Of a stretch of 64,000 bases of DNA, positions 8,832-18,034 are shown piece by piece. The translations under genes and the position numbers were made by a program. A model generated the notes under the pieces. The model was not told the DNA's origin. It saw nothing but the letters and a program-made list of their open reading frames with translations, and searched no databases. The stretch covers positions 26,422,672-26,486,671 of the forward strand of contig JAQMRL010000003.1 in the NCBI GenBank assembly GCA_035578175.1. The letters are read 5' to 3'. This DNA is from Catonia carolina (Eukaryota > Arthropoda > Insecta > Hemiptera > Achilidae). Positions within the stretch are counted from its first letter, which is position 1. Each line of letters begins with the position of its first letter.

Positions 8832-11308
8832 TGCGTTATCGTTCGTAGAATCTTGTTCTGAATCGCTTGTATACGTTTCGTGTGTGAAGGTTTAGCAGAT
8901 CCCCAAAGTTGAACTCCATATGTCCAGATTGGTCTTAAGAATGTCTTGTAGATTGTTAATTTGTGTGACATGTTTAATGTAGAACGTCTATCGAGTAAGC
9001 GTTTTAGTTGATAGAAGCATGTTTTGAGTTTGTGGCGTGTGTGTGTAACATGTGCGTTCCATGTAAGTTTTCTGTCCAAGTGTAAGCCGAAGTAGCGTGT
9101 TTGAGTAGTGTGAGGTAGCGGAATATTATTAATGGAAACGGTTGGGCAGTTTTGTCTTCTAAGAGTAAACGTCATTTGTTGCGATTTGTTTTCATTAATT
9201 TTAATTTTCCAAAGTTTAAGCCACGATTCTATCTGGTGTAAATGGTCTTGTGTCTTTTGAGTTGCAATAACAGGATCGGCATCAACCGCAAGAACTGCCA
9301 TATCATCAGCAAACATAGCCATAGTGGTATAGATACAATTTGGTATGTCACTGGTGCTTACAGAAAACAGCCTTGGTGCAAGTACGCTTCCTTGTGGTAC
9401 ACCAGCATTGACTTCGTACATTCCAGAAAGTTCGTCACCTTGTTTTACTCTAAAGTAACGTTCCACTAGAAACGATTTTATTACTAGATACAGGCTATCT
9501 GGAAGTATTAGTTTCAATTTGTATAGGAGTCCATCATGCCAGACCCGATCAAACGCTTGAGATACATCAAGAAACACGGCTGAACAATATTGTCTGTTTT
9601 CAAGAGCTGAAGAGATTATATCAATTAGTCGGTGACATTGCTGAAGCGTGGAATGAGATGAACGAAATCCGAACTGATGATCAGGAATTGTGTTTGAAGC
9701 ATCGATAAACGGTACTAGGCGTGGTAGAAGGAGTTTCTCAAATAGTTTGGACAGAATAGAGAGTAAGCTAATTGGCCTGTAAGAAGTTAGTTGGTGAGGT
9801 GGTTTGTCTGGTTTTAAGAAGAGAATTATGATAGAGTACTTCCACTGAATAGGGAAGTGAGTGACTCGGAGAATGGAATTGAAGATGTGAGTTAAGAGTA
9901 TGATGGATTTCCTAGGAAGATGGCGCAAAAGTATTGAAGTAATAAGATCATATCCCGGGGCTTTGCCTAATGGCAGATCGTGAATTGCTCGGACGAGTTC
10001 CCCGGGGGAAACTGGCTTTGGGGGAAGGCTAAGTTGCAGAGGAGCATTAAGGAAATTTTCTATGTTCGGATGATCTTTGTGTTGTAGGTTGTGTGGTTGG
10101 AATGTGTTATGCAAGTGCTGAGCAAGCATTTCTGCTTTCTCTTTATTGGTAGTCGCCCAAGAACCATCAGGTCGTTGTAGACTAAATGAAGGATTGTTAT
10201 AGTTAAGAATTCGTCTTGTCGTGTGCCAAAGTGTTTTGTTTTGAGTAGAGAGTGTCTCAGTGAAAGCCATAAATCTATCTGCTCTATAACGCGAAAGGAC
10301 AACCTGTAAATGACGATTTAGCCTATTAAGTTCTGCTTTAACGCTGGGGTATCTGTTTCTCTGCCATAAACGACGACATCGGCGCTTAGCAACTATCATT
10401 CGACGGATGTAAAAAGGAACGTTAGGTATCTGTTTAAATTCCATATTCTCTCCTTCGCAACTGTCCCAAGCTGCGCTTTGTAGATTCTTTGTGAAGATTT
10501 CCACTCCACGCTCGATTTCACTGGGGGTTTTGAGAGAAATTCCCAGGTTTGTTGTTTCTGACAATATACGTTGGTACTTATTCCAGTCTATTTTACCAGA
10601 AGTTAGGGAATGCCTGTACTTTAATTTGGTTGGTTCAGAGTTTAACGTAATTATTACGGGTGTATGATCAGATGATAGATCAGGAAGAGTTTCAAGTTCG
10701 TAGTAGGGGAAGAATTTAGACGTTACAAAGAAATCTAGAATATCTGGGAGGCAACGATTATTGTGGGGATAGTAAGTGGGTTCTGCAGGGGCATAGTAAA
10801 AATATTTTTCGTGAGTTAAAACATCATATAAAGTTTTTCCCCGCGGGTTTGTAACTCGGCATCCAAACTGTTGATGTTTTGAATTAAAGTCACCACCTGC
10901 GATGAAATTTTTTCCTAGATAATTGAAGAAATGTGTAAATTGTTCGCGCGAGATATTATGATTAGGCGGGCAGTACACAGAAGAAAGGGTAAGGGAATGA
11001 GTGCTTAAAGATACTTCTATCGTGGTAGCCTGAATGTACGATTTTCTGTACGGAGGGAACGAATTATGACTAATACTTTTCCGAACAAAAATTGCCGACC
11101 CTGCATGGCTAGTTCCATCTGGATGTGTACTTCGATATAGTGTGTATCCAGTGATATGGCAGTGTGTTGTGTCCTTAAAGTGTGTCTCTGTAATAAGTGC
11201 AATGTCTACCCGATTGTCATGTAAAAATTGTTTGAGTTCGTGAACATGACGTACAAGACCTGCTGAGTTCCAGAGAGCAACGACGAGGGACCTGCTGGTT
11301 TCAGCCAT
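8774..11308 (-). CDS. Jockey ORF2: apurinic-type endonuclease plus reverse transcriptase
   Basis: The 844-codon frame makes the enzyme that nicks target DNA and copies the LINE RNA at the nick. The N-terminal endonuclease has ALWNSAGL near residue 12, LITETHF near 40, AGGDFNSKHQQFG near 138 and SSDHTPVI near 215. The reverse transcriptase has TSYRPISLLSILSKLFEK, FLDVSQAFDRVWHDGLL, AGVPQGSVLAP and the palm motif FADD at 666-669. The thumb/tail segment WTYGVQLWGSAKPS follows. The ATG at 11308-11306 overlaps the ORF1 stop, as in other Jockey elements. The natural C-terminus lies in another frame (8619-8831) because of a 1-nt frameshift near 8790, so the last ~55 residues are lost. All catalytic motifs remain intact. 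Confidence 0.93.
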   Translation of the reverse strand: MAETSRSLVVALWNSAGLVRHVHELKQFLHDNRVDIALITETHFKDTTHCHITGYTLYRSTHPDGTSHAGSAIFVRKSISHNSFPPYRKSYIQATTIEVSLSTHSLTLSSVYCPPNHNISREQFTHFFNYLGKNFIAGGDFNSKHQQFGCRVTNPRGKTLYDVLTHEKYFYYAPAEPTYYPHNNRCLPDILDFFVTSKFFPYYELETLPDLSSDHTPVIITLNSEPTKLKYRHSLTSGKIDWNKYQRILSETTNLGISLKTPSEIERGVEIFTKNLQSAAWDSCEGENMEFKQIPNVPFYIRRMIVAKRRCRRLWQRNRYPSVKAELNRLNRHLQVVLSRYRADRFMAFTETLSTQNKTLWHTTRRILNYNNPSFSLQRPDGSWATTNKEKAEMLAQHLHNTFQPHNLQHKDHPNIENFLNAPLQLSLPPKPVSPGELVRAIHDLPLGKAPGYDLITSILLRHLPRKSIILLTHIFNSILRVTHFPIQWKYSIIILFLKPDKPPHQLTSYRPISLLSILSKLFEKLLLPRLVPFIDASNTIPDHQFGFRSSHSTLQQCHRLIDIISSALENRQYCSAVFLDVSQAFDRVWHDGLLYKLKLILPDSLYLVIKSFLVERYFRVKQGDELSGMYEVNAGVPQGSVLAPRLFSVSTSDIPNCIYTTMAMFADDMAVLAVDADPVIATQKTQDHLHQIESWLKLWKIKINENKSQQMTFTLRRQNCPTVSINNIPLPHTTQTRYFGLHLDRKLTWNAHVTHTRHKLKTCFYQLKRLLDRRSTLNMSHKLTIYKTFLRPIWTYGVQLWGSAKPSHTKRIQAIQNKILRTITQCPFYITNSMLHKDFKCHT

Positions 11309-12548
11309 TGATATGACTTAGCAACTTGTTAACGACCATATTAAGCGTAGTAATGAGAGGTGTCAAAAGGTCCTGAAAGCGTGTAAAAAATGTGTTAAGA
11401 GTGGCTGTAAAATGATCATAAGGATTCTGAGTCGTTAAGGGATCTGTTGATGAAAGAGTTGAGAATGTCATGGAAGGCTGAGATGGCTGCTGAGAGGGCT
11501 GGAATAACTGAGATGACCGAGTATGAGATGGCTGCTGCCGAAGGGAAGGAGCAGCCATCTGAGCGTATGACCGTGAATTCAGTCTCGGGTCACGAGAAAG
11601 GGGGACGGTGTTAGTATGAGTCGACTGTGTATGATGTGACTTTACCGAGGTACTCACGGGGACTGTAACAGTGACTGGAGGCTCCAACATTACATGAGAT
11701 TTTTTACCAGAATATTTAACAAAATTACCATTTCTTTTGTCTCTCAGTTCTTTATATGTTTGACATCCTTTGTATGTGGACGAATGATTGCCTTTGCAAA
11801 GAAGGCAGACTCGGGGTTCATTGGCACCTCTTGGACAGTCAGCTGTTGGATGAGAGTTGCTGCAGCGTGCACATCTGAACGGATGGTTACAGTACGAGCG
11901 GGTGTGTCCAAATCGTAGACATCTTTTGCACTGAACTACGTCACTTTTCTTTTGTGGCTCTTCAACCTTAATGCGTGTGCTTAACAAGGATTTAACATCA
12001 AATATTTTTTCGTTATCTTTGTCAGGCTCAAGATCAACGAAAAATAATGGCAAGGGCACTCTTGTGCCAGCCTGTAAAACATTGACAACGTTTCTTACCT
12101 TAAAAGAGAGATGTTCCAGCGATTCCTTGATGTCACACGGATCGATACTAGGATGCAAATGGCGTATCACGACTCTGTATGCTTTTTCGTGGGGTAGCTG
12201 ATATGAATGAAAATTGCGTCCCAATTCTCTCAATCGGTGTACAAGAGTACGGTATGTTTCAGATGTTTTTGGGTAAATCGTCACCCCGTCGTTGTTGGTC
12301 GCTTGAAATTCAAAGTCGCCAGTTACTGTACTCTTCAACTGAGATATTAAGTTTTTGTAGTCGCGCAGTTCTACGTTTTTTAAATAAATTGGTGGAGGCT
12401 TGCAAGAGTCTTCTTGTAACGTTTCTAAAGGTCCGTATTTATTTGTTGTTGGGACTCGAAACTTAGAAGGAGGCAATTCCGAGTCAGCGGAACTTTTTTC
12501 CGTATCCAACGGACGTTTTTTACTAGACATAACCTTAGTCCATGCCAT
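11301..12548 (-). CDS. Jockey ORF1: Gag-like RNA-binding protein with three zinc knuckles
   Basis: ORF1 proteins package LINE RNA. From the ATG at 12548 the product is about 415 residues. A hydrophilic N-terminus (SSKKRPLDTEKSS) leads to a region with VVIRHLHPSIDPCDIKESL, typical of the Jockey Gag-like domain, then three cysteine knuckles at about residues 205-260: CKRCLRFGHTRSYC, CARCSNSHPTADC and CLLCKGNHSSTYKGC. A low-complexity Ser/Gln/Pro/Thr-rich C-terminus ends at TGA (11301-11303). The frame extends 9 codons further upstream, but those codons lie in the target duplication and flanking DNA, so I take 12548 (or the ATG 18 bases later) as the start. Confidence 0.9.
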   Translation of the reverse strand: MAWTKVMSSKKRPLDTEKSSADSELPPSKFRVPTTNKYGPLETLQEDSCKPPPIYLKNVELRDYKNLISQLKSTVTGDFEFQATNNDGVTIYPKTSETYRTLVHRLRELGRNFHSYQLPHEKAYRVVIRHLHPSIDPCDIKESLEHLSFKVRNVVNVLQAGTRVPLPLFFVDLEPDKDNEKIFDVKSLLSTRIKVEEPQKKSDVVQCKRCLRFGHTRSYCNHPFRCARCSNSHPTADCPRGANEPRVCLLCKGNHSSTYKGCQTYKELRDKRNGNFVKYSGKKSHVMLEPPVTVTVPVSTSVKSHHTQSTHTNTVPLSRDPRLNSRSYAQMAAPSLRQQPSHTRSSQLFQPSQQPSQPSMTFSTLSSTDPLTTQNPYDHFTATLNTFFTRFQDLLTPLITTLNMVVNKLLSHING

Positions 12549-12549
12549 T

Positions 12550-12561
12550 AGGATTAAAATT
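12550..12561. repeat. Target-site duplication, right copy (AGGATTAAAATT)
   Basis: Identical to 8474-8485; it marks the 5' junction of the Jockey insertion. Confidence 0.9.
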
Positions 12562-12682
12562 AAAAAAAAAAACAATTTTGTTTATTATTAAAATATTATT
12601 GATTAAATTTTGTGGTAATGGTAGAAAGTTATAAAAACCATAAAAAGTTCTTGTATACAATAAAAATTATTTTTCAAAATAA

Positions 12683-12755
12683 TTTGTGCATTTCTCTCCG
12701 ATGTTCAGGACATGTTGGTTTTCTACATTTTGTGTAAACTGTTTAAATTTCTATC
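12683..12755 (-). pseudogene. piggyBac-type transposase C-terminal Cys/His relic
   Basis: The minus strand reads TVYTKCRKPTCPEHRREMHKLF-type sequence in short pieces: YTKCRKPTCPEHRREMH then a stop. This fits the C-terminal cysteine-rich finger of piggyBac-family transposases (C..C.KP.C..H). The catalytic DDE core between this and the N-terminal relic at 13018-13110 is absent or unrecognisable, which agrees with an internally deleted copy. Confidence 0.5.
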
Positions 12756-13017
12756 TATTGGCGTAAATATAACCCCTAGATTGTTTCGGAAGGTTACTTG
12801 GAAAATTGTACATTTTATTGCAATCTAAACCACGTTATTTTTGTCCGAGAAAATTTCTATGAAGTCACACGCAATATTCAGAGAAGTTTTTATTTTTCGA
12901 ATTTTTACTATATTACGGGGCTGTGTTCTGGTTTGCTTAGATGGTATTAGTAATCACATATGACCATTCTTGCTTTTTATAATTGCTGAAGTAGATGATG
13001 TTATGTTCTAATCATTT

Positions 13018-13110
13018 AACAAATTAGCTTCTACTCCATCATCCGAATCACTTATAATAATCAACATGATTTTTTCAGCAGACGAACAATCATCAGGAAC
13101 ATTATTTTGC
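13018..13110 (-). pseudogene. piggyBac-type transposase N-terminal acidic relic
   Basis: The minus strand reads SSAEKIMLIIISDSDDGVEA, an acidic Ser/Asp/Glu-rich segment of the kind that precedes the DDE domain in piggyBac-family transposases. On its own it is weak. Its position between the element's ends and the matching strand of the C-terminal relic are the reasons for the call. Confidence 0.35.
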
Positions 13111-13426
13111 ATCATAACTTGAAACATTTGTGACAAAATTTAAAAAACAATGGATCATTTTCACTGGTAGTATTCATTTTTATCGAAGACATACTACAAA
13201 AATTTTACTAACGTAAAGGGTAACAAGGGTGAACTTTCACCCCAAGCAAACTAAAACAGTAAGAAATAGCAAAAATACTACAAATTTCAAGGTTATGAAC
13301 TCAGAGCGAATGACCTAAGTAAAGATTAGCCAGATTTAGGGAAACAGTTAATCAGTGTTAACAAAAAACGGGGCAATTTATACTGCCCTAAGGTGACGAG
13401 TCACCCTGTTGCTATCCGAGGGTTAA

Positions 13427-14395
13427 AACGATTCCATTGTGAATCATAAAATGGAATCATTGTTTCAAGTCGTTGGTTCATGGACTAAGTTTTTAAATAT
13501 ATTTCTATGAATTAATTGGATGTTTTCTTAAAATGAGGTAGATAAATATTGTGAACATACTTAATTAATTTAGTTATAGCTTAAAATTTGTACGGTGTTA
13601 CGTTCATGAAATTTATTGAAGGTTTGATAAATCGGGTCAACCGACCATTTGCTTGTCTGTCTTGATACTTGTCTCACAAGAGCCGGTTGAGAGAATTATA
13701 CTTTAATGTAATTTAACACTATCAACATAATAAACATCCAATTAGTAGAACATCCAAGGTATGATTCCGGCCTATGTTTTAATGTTTTAAATTCTAAATT
13801 TAAACTGTTTTAAACTTAAAGTATTTTGTCTTTGCAGTTCATGCAAATTTAAAAAACTTTTTCTAAAAACGGCAAATAAACTTTTCAAAAGAAAATCAAA
13901 CGTACAAAGTTTCGATTGTTTTATTTTAGACGAACTCCGGTTCACAGCAAATCTAAAAGAATAGTATTTTATTATTGTAAGATTCAAGGAATTTTGGAAA
14001 ATTGAGTTTGAATTTTTTTTATTAATTAGAAAACAATCGTATAAACTTTCACGTTTGACGCACTAATCATTTGTAAAACAGTACTAATTAGTTGTATAAA
14101 ATATCGACAGTTGGGATTTAATTAATGAGCAGACTGTTATTTGTGTCATTAAAAGCTTCTAACAAAAGTTGAATTGATATAACGAATCTGTTATAAATTG
14201 CATTAAACTAATCATGATGTTATTGTAAAGTGATATAATTATTAATTAAAATATTATTGTTTACTTAAATTAGAGAATTTAGGTTAAATGAATTAATGCT
14301 AGTATAGAAAATTAAAAAAGTTATTTAAATAAATTGAAATTTTTATTAAAAAATAAAATTTATTTAATGAACTAAATATTTATGTACAGTTTCAA
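13427..14395. other. AT-rich spacer between two piggyBac-like elements
   Basis: No recognisable gene or repeat. Long A/T-only stretches with no supported frame. Confidence 0.5.
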
Positions 14396-14431
14396 TCTTC
14401 GGGGGCTGGCGCAGTTGCATTTTCGCAACAG

Positions 14432-15090
14432 ATGTCATTTTCTTATTTTATTTTTAATAACGTACAAATTCCACAATCCGATACGGCTAAATATCTTGGC
14501 CTCCACCTGGACAGGCGTCTAACATGGAGGACTCACATATGGAACAAACGAAAACATTTAAATCTTAAATACCAACAGCTGTATTGGATGCTTAATGGAA
14601 AATCCAAATTATCGGCACAAAACTGTACTTTACTTTAAATTACTTTATAAAACTGTACTTAAACCTGTGTGGACATATGGGATACAACTCTGGGGCACAG
14701 CAAGTTACAGTAACATTGAAATAACTCAACGGTTTCAGTCAAAAATACTTCGAAACATCATGGACTCGCCTTGGTACATATCCAACACTATATTGCACAG
14801 AGACACGAACACTCCCACGGTACACGAAGCTATAGAGAAATTTTGCACCAGTTACCAAACAAGACTTGAAAATCATCAGAATCCAGAAGCCATCAGTCTC
14901 CTAGACAACAGTGGAACAGACAGAAGACTATGCAGACTATACCCTACAGATTTATTTTAATATGTGATTGTGTAATTTATTTTACATTCCTGGCAAGATC
15001 AATTCAACAAAATGGGAAATTTTATAGAGTAATACCAAGGGGTATTACTTACTCAAGATTTAAAAAAATTAAATTTAAAAAAATTAATAT
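14432..15090 (+). pseudogene. 5'-truncated Jockey-clade ORF2 fragment with 3' UTR
   Basis: It begins in the RT thumb region: QIPQSDTAKYLGLHLDRRLTW, then KHLNLKYQQLYWMLNGKSKLS, and after a frame change LLYKTVLKPVWTYGIQLWG, SPWYISNTILHRDTNTPTVHEAIEKF and RRLCRLYPTDLF with a stop at 14958-14960. The frame change at about 14610-14640 coincides with a duplicated AAAACTGTACTT. The start is abrupt, as in dead-on-arrival LINE copies. A 3' UTR of about 130 bp with A-rich ATTAAATTTAAAAAA sequence follows; the exact 3' end and target duplication are unclear. It is inserted in the second piggyBac-like element. Confidence 0.85.
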
Positions 15091-15330
15091 AGGTAATTAG
15101 GTCGGACCCCCTTCGTGGATTCCTCAACTCATTCCCACTGCGTATTATCGTCTCAAAAACCAAAGCATAATGTTACTTTTTTGAGATACGGGAGTTTTAC
15201 TGGCACCTCGCAGGAGTTTTGTGAATTCGCAATGGCACCAGTCATGACGTAATACTTTTGACTCATTGGTGCCGTATGTTTACACTGCCTAATTCGTGCC
15301 CTATCTGTAGGCAATACAATTTTATCACAT

Positions 15331-16171
15331 TTTATCACATGGGACAGGCATGCTGTTATTGAGAGCTGCTATGAGCTATTACAAATTCTTATTTCGGATC
15401 TATTCAGTTTCGCACAAGAAATGTACTGCATTTAGCACGTGTTATGCGGGTCTACGTCACTCCATTATTGAAGGCAAACTGTGTACTGCATTTCATTATA
15501 TGATATTTACATACGGCACAGTGACCGGGACTTATTCCAGCAAATACTCGCACACATTTCTTCTTACTCGCCTCCACAATAAAATGTAAGTGATATATTT
15601 ATTATTATATTTATAAGAATATAAATAGTAATAGATATTATTGTTAATGTTAAGGGTGTGTAGCCCTTCATTCTTTACCCCCAAAATGATGAAAATTACA
15701 TACATACAATTTTTTTCTTCAAGAGGATGGAGCGCCTATTTAAAAAAACAAAAATTATTCTACCCAGATTTGTTGAATATAAATAGAATTAGATGTTAAT
15801 AGATGTATGTAATATAATAGCTTCAATAAAGGGGTGACGCAGACCCGCATAACACGTTAAATGTAATACATCGCATTTCTTGTGAGATAACGGAATAAAT
15901 CCCTTATTTTTTATAAACCGTGCCAGATTTAATGGTCATTCCACTAGGGATGAAGGACAAAAAAGTGTCCGCAATCAGGAAAATATTTGACTTGTTTGTA
16001 TCAAATATTATAAATTGTTACAGTATGAGCGAATTCGTAAATGTAGATGAAATGCTTCATCCCTTTCGTGAACGTTGCACCTGGATTCAGTACATGCCAC
16101 TAAAGCCAGCCAAATACTATTTAAATGATATTTTTAAATTAAACACATTACTAATACTTTTAATGCAGTAA
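15331..16171 (+). pseudogene. piggyBac-type transposase relic interrupted by a MITE
   Basis: Before the MITE the plus strand reads HGTGMLLLRAAMSYYKFLF (about 15338-15394), matching the DGTGRP.FRA.MS..RF segment of piggyBac-family transposases. After it come ARFNGHSTRDE, then KVSAIRKIFDLFVSNIINCYS, FVNVDEMLHPFRERC and QYMPLKPAKY, the hallmark ..IDE.L.PFRGRC...QY.P.KPAKYGIK block that carries a catalytic Asp in the family. A frameshift lies near 15965. After PAKY (about 16125) the homology ends, so the downstream catalytic region has been deleted. The MITE lies between F and the ARFNG block, with the TTATTT duplication inside the reading frame. Confidence 0.8.
15395..15903. mobile_element. 509-bp MITE with ~80-bp terminal inverted repeats
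   Basis: The left arm (15395-15474) and the right arm (15821-15903) are inverted copies: shared blocks are CACAAGAAATG, CACGTGTTATGCGGGTCT (right arm AACGTGTTATGCGGGTCT), CGTCAC-CC and TTATTGAAG. TTATTT precedes (15389-15394) and follows (15904-15909) it, giving a 6-bp or slightly longer target duplication. Removing it restores the piggyBac-type transposase segment around it. The core is AT-rich and non-coding. The superfamily is not certain; no transposase is present. Confidence 0.8.
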
Positions 16172-16599
16172 ACTGTAACAGTAATTTTAAAATGTCGTTT
16201 AAAATAATACTTTGCAATATATAATATTTTGTTTTTTAATGATATAATTTATGTTTTTGTAACATTTTACAATTTATTGTAACTTTCGTATTTTTAATAT
16301 ATTTTTACAAAAATGCAAAATTATTTAAATATGTATTCATTCCATCTACTATCATCATCATATATTCATTTACTAGTTGTGCTTTAAAAAAAAATGTACA
16401 GTGTAAATAAAAATAAAGTTGAAGCCAAAAAAAATATGTATTTAATAATATTCCTTCAATTATAATACAATAACATTTAAGTAGGTAATGAGAGTTGGTA
16501 GAAATATTTTCAATATTAGCGTACAGCATGTTGCAAAAATACAACGGCGCCTGTCCTCATGATACTTTTAGCGCCAGTCCCCGAAGATTAAATAAAATA

Positions 16600-16800
16600 A
16601 AAGTCAGGTGTGAAACACTTTCACACCTGACTTTCTGTTGCCAATGTAAATAATGAATATTTATAAAACTATGTTTAATTATTAGTAAACAATATAAAAT
16701 GAAAAACATAACCAAATTTTAATCATGAGTGAATGACGCAAAATAAAACGATCTCTGTAAAACTTAAAAGTACCGAAAATCACTAATTGACGCTAAAAAG
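16600..16800 (-). repeat. Hairpin-ended interspersed repeat, copy 1
   Basis: A perfect 16-bp stem AAAGTCAGGTGTGAAA (16600-16615) with loop CAC and its complement (16619-16634) is followed by CTGTTGCCAATGTAAATAATG and ATTTTAATCATGAGTGAATGACGCAAAAT. The same order recurs at 18885-19045. It lies directly beside the right TTAA of the second piggyBac-like element. The class is unknown; orientation is arbitrary, taken with the hairpin at the 3' end. Confidence 0.65.
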
Positions 16801-17317
16801 ACTCTTTAGAAAATATGTTTGAAATAAAAGTTGTAGATCTTCGTCTATATGAATAAAAATGGATATTTCTTATAAATAATTGGTTATTTTTTTCTTGTAA
16901 CACCACCGTGGGATATTGACAATAATATTTTGTCAATAACCATAGGTCAAAGGTAGATGTACTCTCAAATAGAAGTGAAGTGGTTACCCTTCCATAATGG
17001 GTAGGAAATTACGGATGCTTTTCAATTCACCAGCCCCTTTGAAATTGACTTCCTTTCAAATATACACCTTGCAATAGATTCCTTTGGTCTATCCACCGCA
17101 AGAATTGGGTGCGCAGTGTTATCCTTTAGTTTCAGAGAAGACAATGCTGGTCAATACCTTTTTCAAGTTTATGTTTACTGGTCCGTATCTTAAATGCTTT
17201 AGCGCACTGTTTGAAGTACTTCTGAAATAAATATTCTTAAAGTACAAGAGGAGGTAAAATTCAATCTCAACAATATTTTTCTAAATGTAAGTAAAAAGTA
17301 TGATTTTTTAAAAAAAC
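16801..17317. other. Spacer without recognised genes
   Basis: It holds only a short inverted repeat ATTGACA...TGTCAAT near 16915-16940 and no supported coding frame. Confidence 0.45.
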
Positions 17318-17480
17318 TACGTTTAAACTAATATTATAAAGAACTCACTTTAGTACGTGTGTTTGTTTGTACTAGATAATCTAAGCAACTTCCCAACCAA
17401 ATTAACACTTTTTCACTGTTGAAAGGTTTAGAGCTTTCAAGTAATATAGATCATACGGTATAAAGTAATTTTAAAATTAA
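17318..17480 (+). repeat. Interspersed repeat terminus, ACTAATATTATAAAG type, copy 1
   Basis: It reads CTAATATTATAAAGAAC, GTGTGTTTGTTTGTAC, CAACTTCCCAACCAAATTAA, CTTTTTCACTGTTGAAAGG. This word order (ACTAATATTATAAA ... TTTGTTTG ... AACT.CC.AACCGATTT ... TTTCACTGTT) is shared with 31236-31450 and is widespread in insect genomes at the ends of short non-autonomous repeats. I infer a Helitron-like or SINE-like origin but cannot decide. Confidence 0.5.
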
Positions 17481-18030
17481 AAAAAAAGTTTCAATGAAGT
17501 CATCTAATTTTATTATTTCTTTGTTTTAAGATTATTTAGAATTGTTAGTTCGCTTTTCTATCTGCTCTTTTCTCTATCAAAAAAGCAAGTTGGATTAAGA
17601 AAGTAGTAGGAACTGCAGATCATTTGAAATCTTAATCAAAATTATTGTGCAACGCTATCACTTTTGTAATCTTGTTGAGGGTTGCTTTAAAGTTTTTAAT
17701 GTTCTGGGTAGAATAACTGTGCAAAGTGAATAGATTTTTTGAAAGCCGATCACTGCCTTGACGAAAGGAGAGACTATAAGCCTCTTAGGAGTACCTCTCA
17801 GATAAACTCATAAAGAAGTTGGCCGATGAGAAAACGTATAACAAAATTATTGAAACTTGTTTTAAAAGTATTAAAGTTACGATTAGTTTAAAGAAATGTT
17901 TATTGATTAATAGTAAAATTAATATTATTGAAAACAAATTTATCATCCAGCAGGAACAACCCATATTATGGCAACAATATCACCAAATTTTTCCTTCAAA
18001 GCTGATTCATACTGGGTTGAATCTATATTC
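17481..18030. other. Spacer without recognised genes
   Basis: A short open frame of about 85 codons (17819-18076) runs into the solo LTR and has no recognisable domain; I treat it as chance. Confidence 0.45.
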
Positions 18031-18034
18031 ATAT

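Larger units (their letters stand above)
8486..12549 (-). mobile_element. Nearly intact Jockey-clade LINE, 4.06 kb
   Basis: Two minus-strand frames, ORF1 (zinc-knuckle protein) and ORF2 (endonuclease plus RT), overlap by 8 nt. The 3' end has an AATAAA (reverse complement near 8508-8515) and a poly(A) tail seen as T18 at 8484-8501. It is bounded by a 12-bp target duplication and inserted in the piggyBac-like element. ORF order, knuckles, EN and RT type all fit the Jockey clade. The element's 5' end falls one base before an ORF1 ATG, so it is either slightly 5'-truncated or has almost no 5' UTR. Confidence 0.92.
8411..13426 (-). mobile_element. piggyBac-like element with TTAA ends, split by a Jockey insertion
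   Basis: TTAA at 8411-8414 is followed by CCTTCCGGTGG; TTAA at 13423-13426 is preceded by the reverse complement of CCCTCGGATAGC. TTAA duplication and CCY-starting ends are the piggyBac hallmark. Subterminal motifs of the form AACA(A)GGGTGA-N-TCAC occur near the left end (8451), at 13217, and inverted at 13386-13410. Minus-strand transposase remnants lie at 12685-12750 and 13018-13110. Without the Jockey copy and its duplicated target, the element is about 930 bp, so it is an internally deleted, non-autonomous derivative. The two termini are not perfectly symmetric, as is usual for piggyBac. Confidence 0.75.
14396..16587 (+). mobile_element. Second piggyBac-like element carrying two nested insertions
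   Basis: The left end TCTTCGGGGGCTGGCGC (14396) and the reverse complement of the right end, TCTTCGGGGACTGGCGC (16587), match at 16 of 17 bases. The right flank is TTAA (16588-16591); the left flank is TCAA (14392-14395), one change from TTAA. A further motif GGCGC-GTTG-ATTTT-GCAAC recurs near both ends (14408 and, inverted, 16530-16557). Plus-strand piggyBac-type transposase fragments lie at 15331-15394 and 15904-16125. A Jockey fragment (14432 to about 15090) and a MITE (15395-15903) lie inside. The DDE core after the conserved PAKY motif is missing. Confidence 0.78.

Noticed and set aside
9242..12591. Several plus-strand frames of 60-95 codons across the Jockey element
   Set aside because: They are antisense shadows of ORF1 and ORF2.
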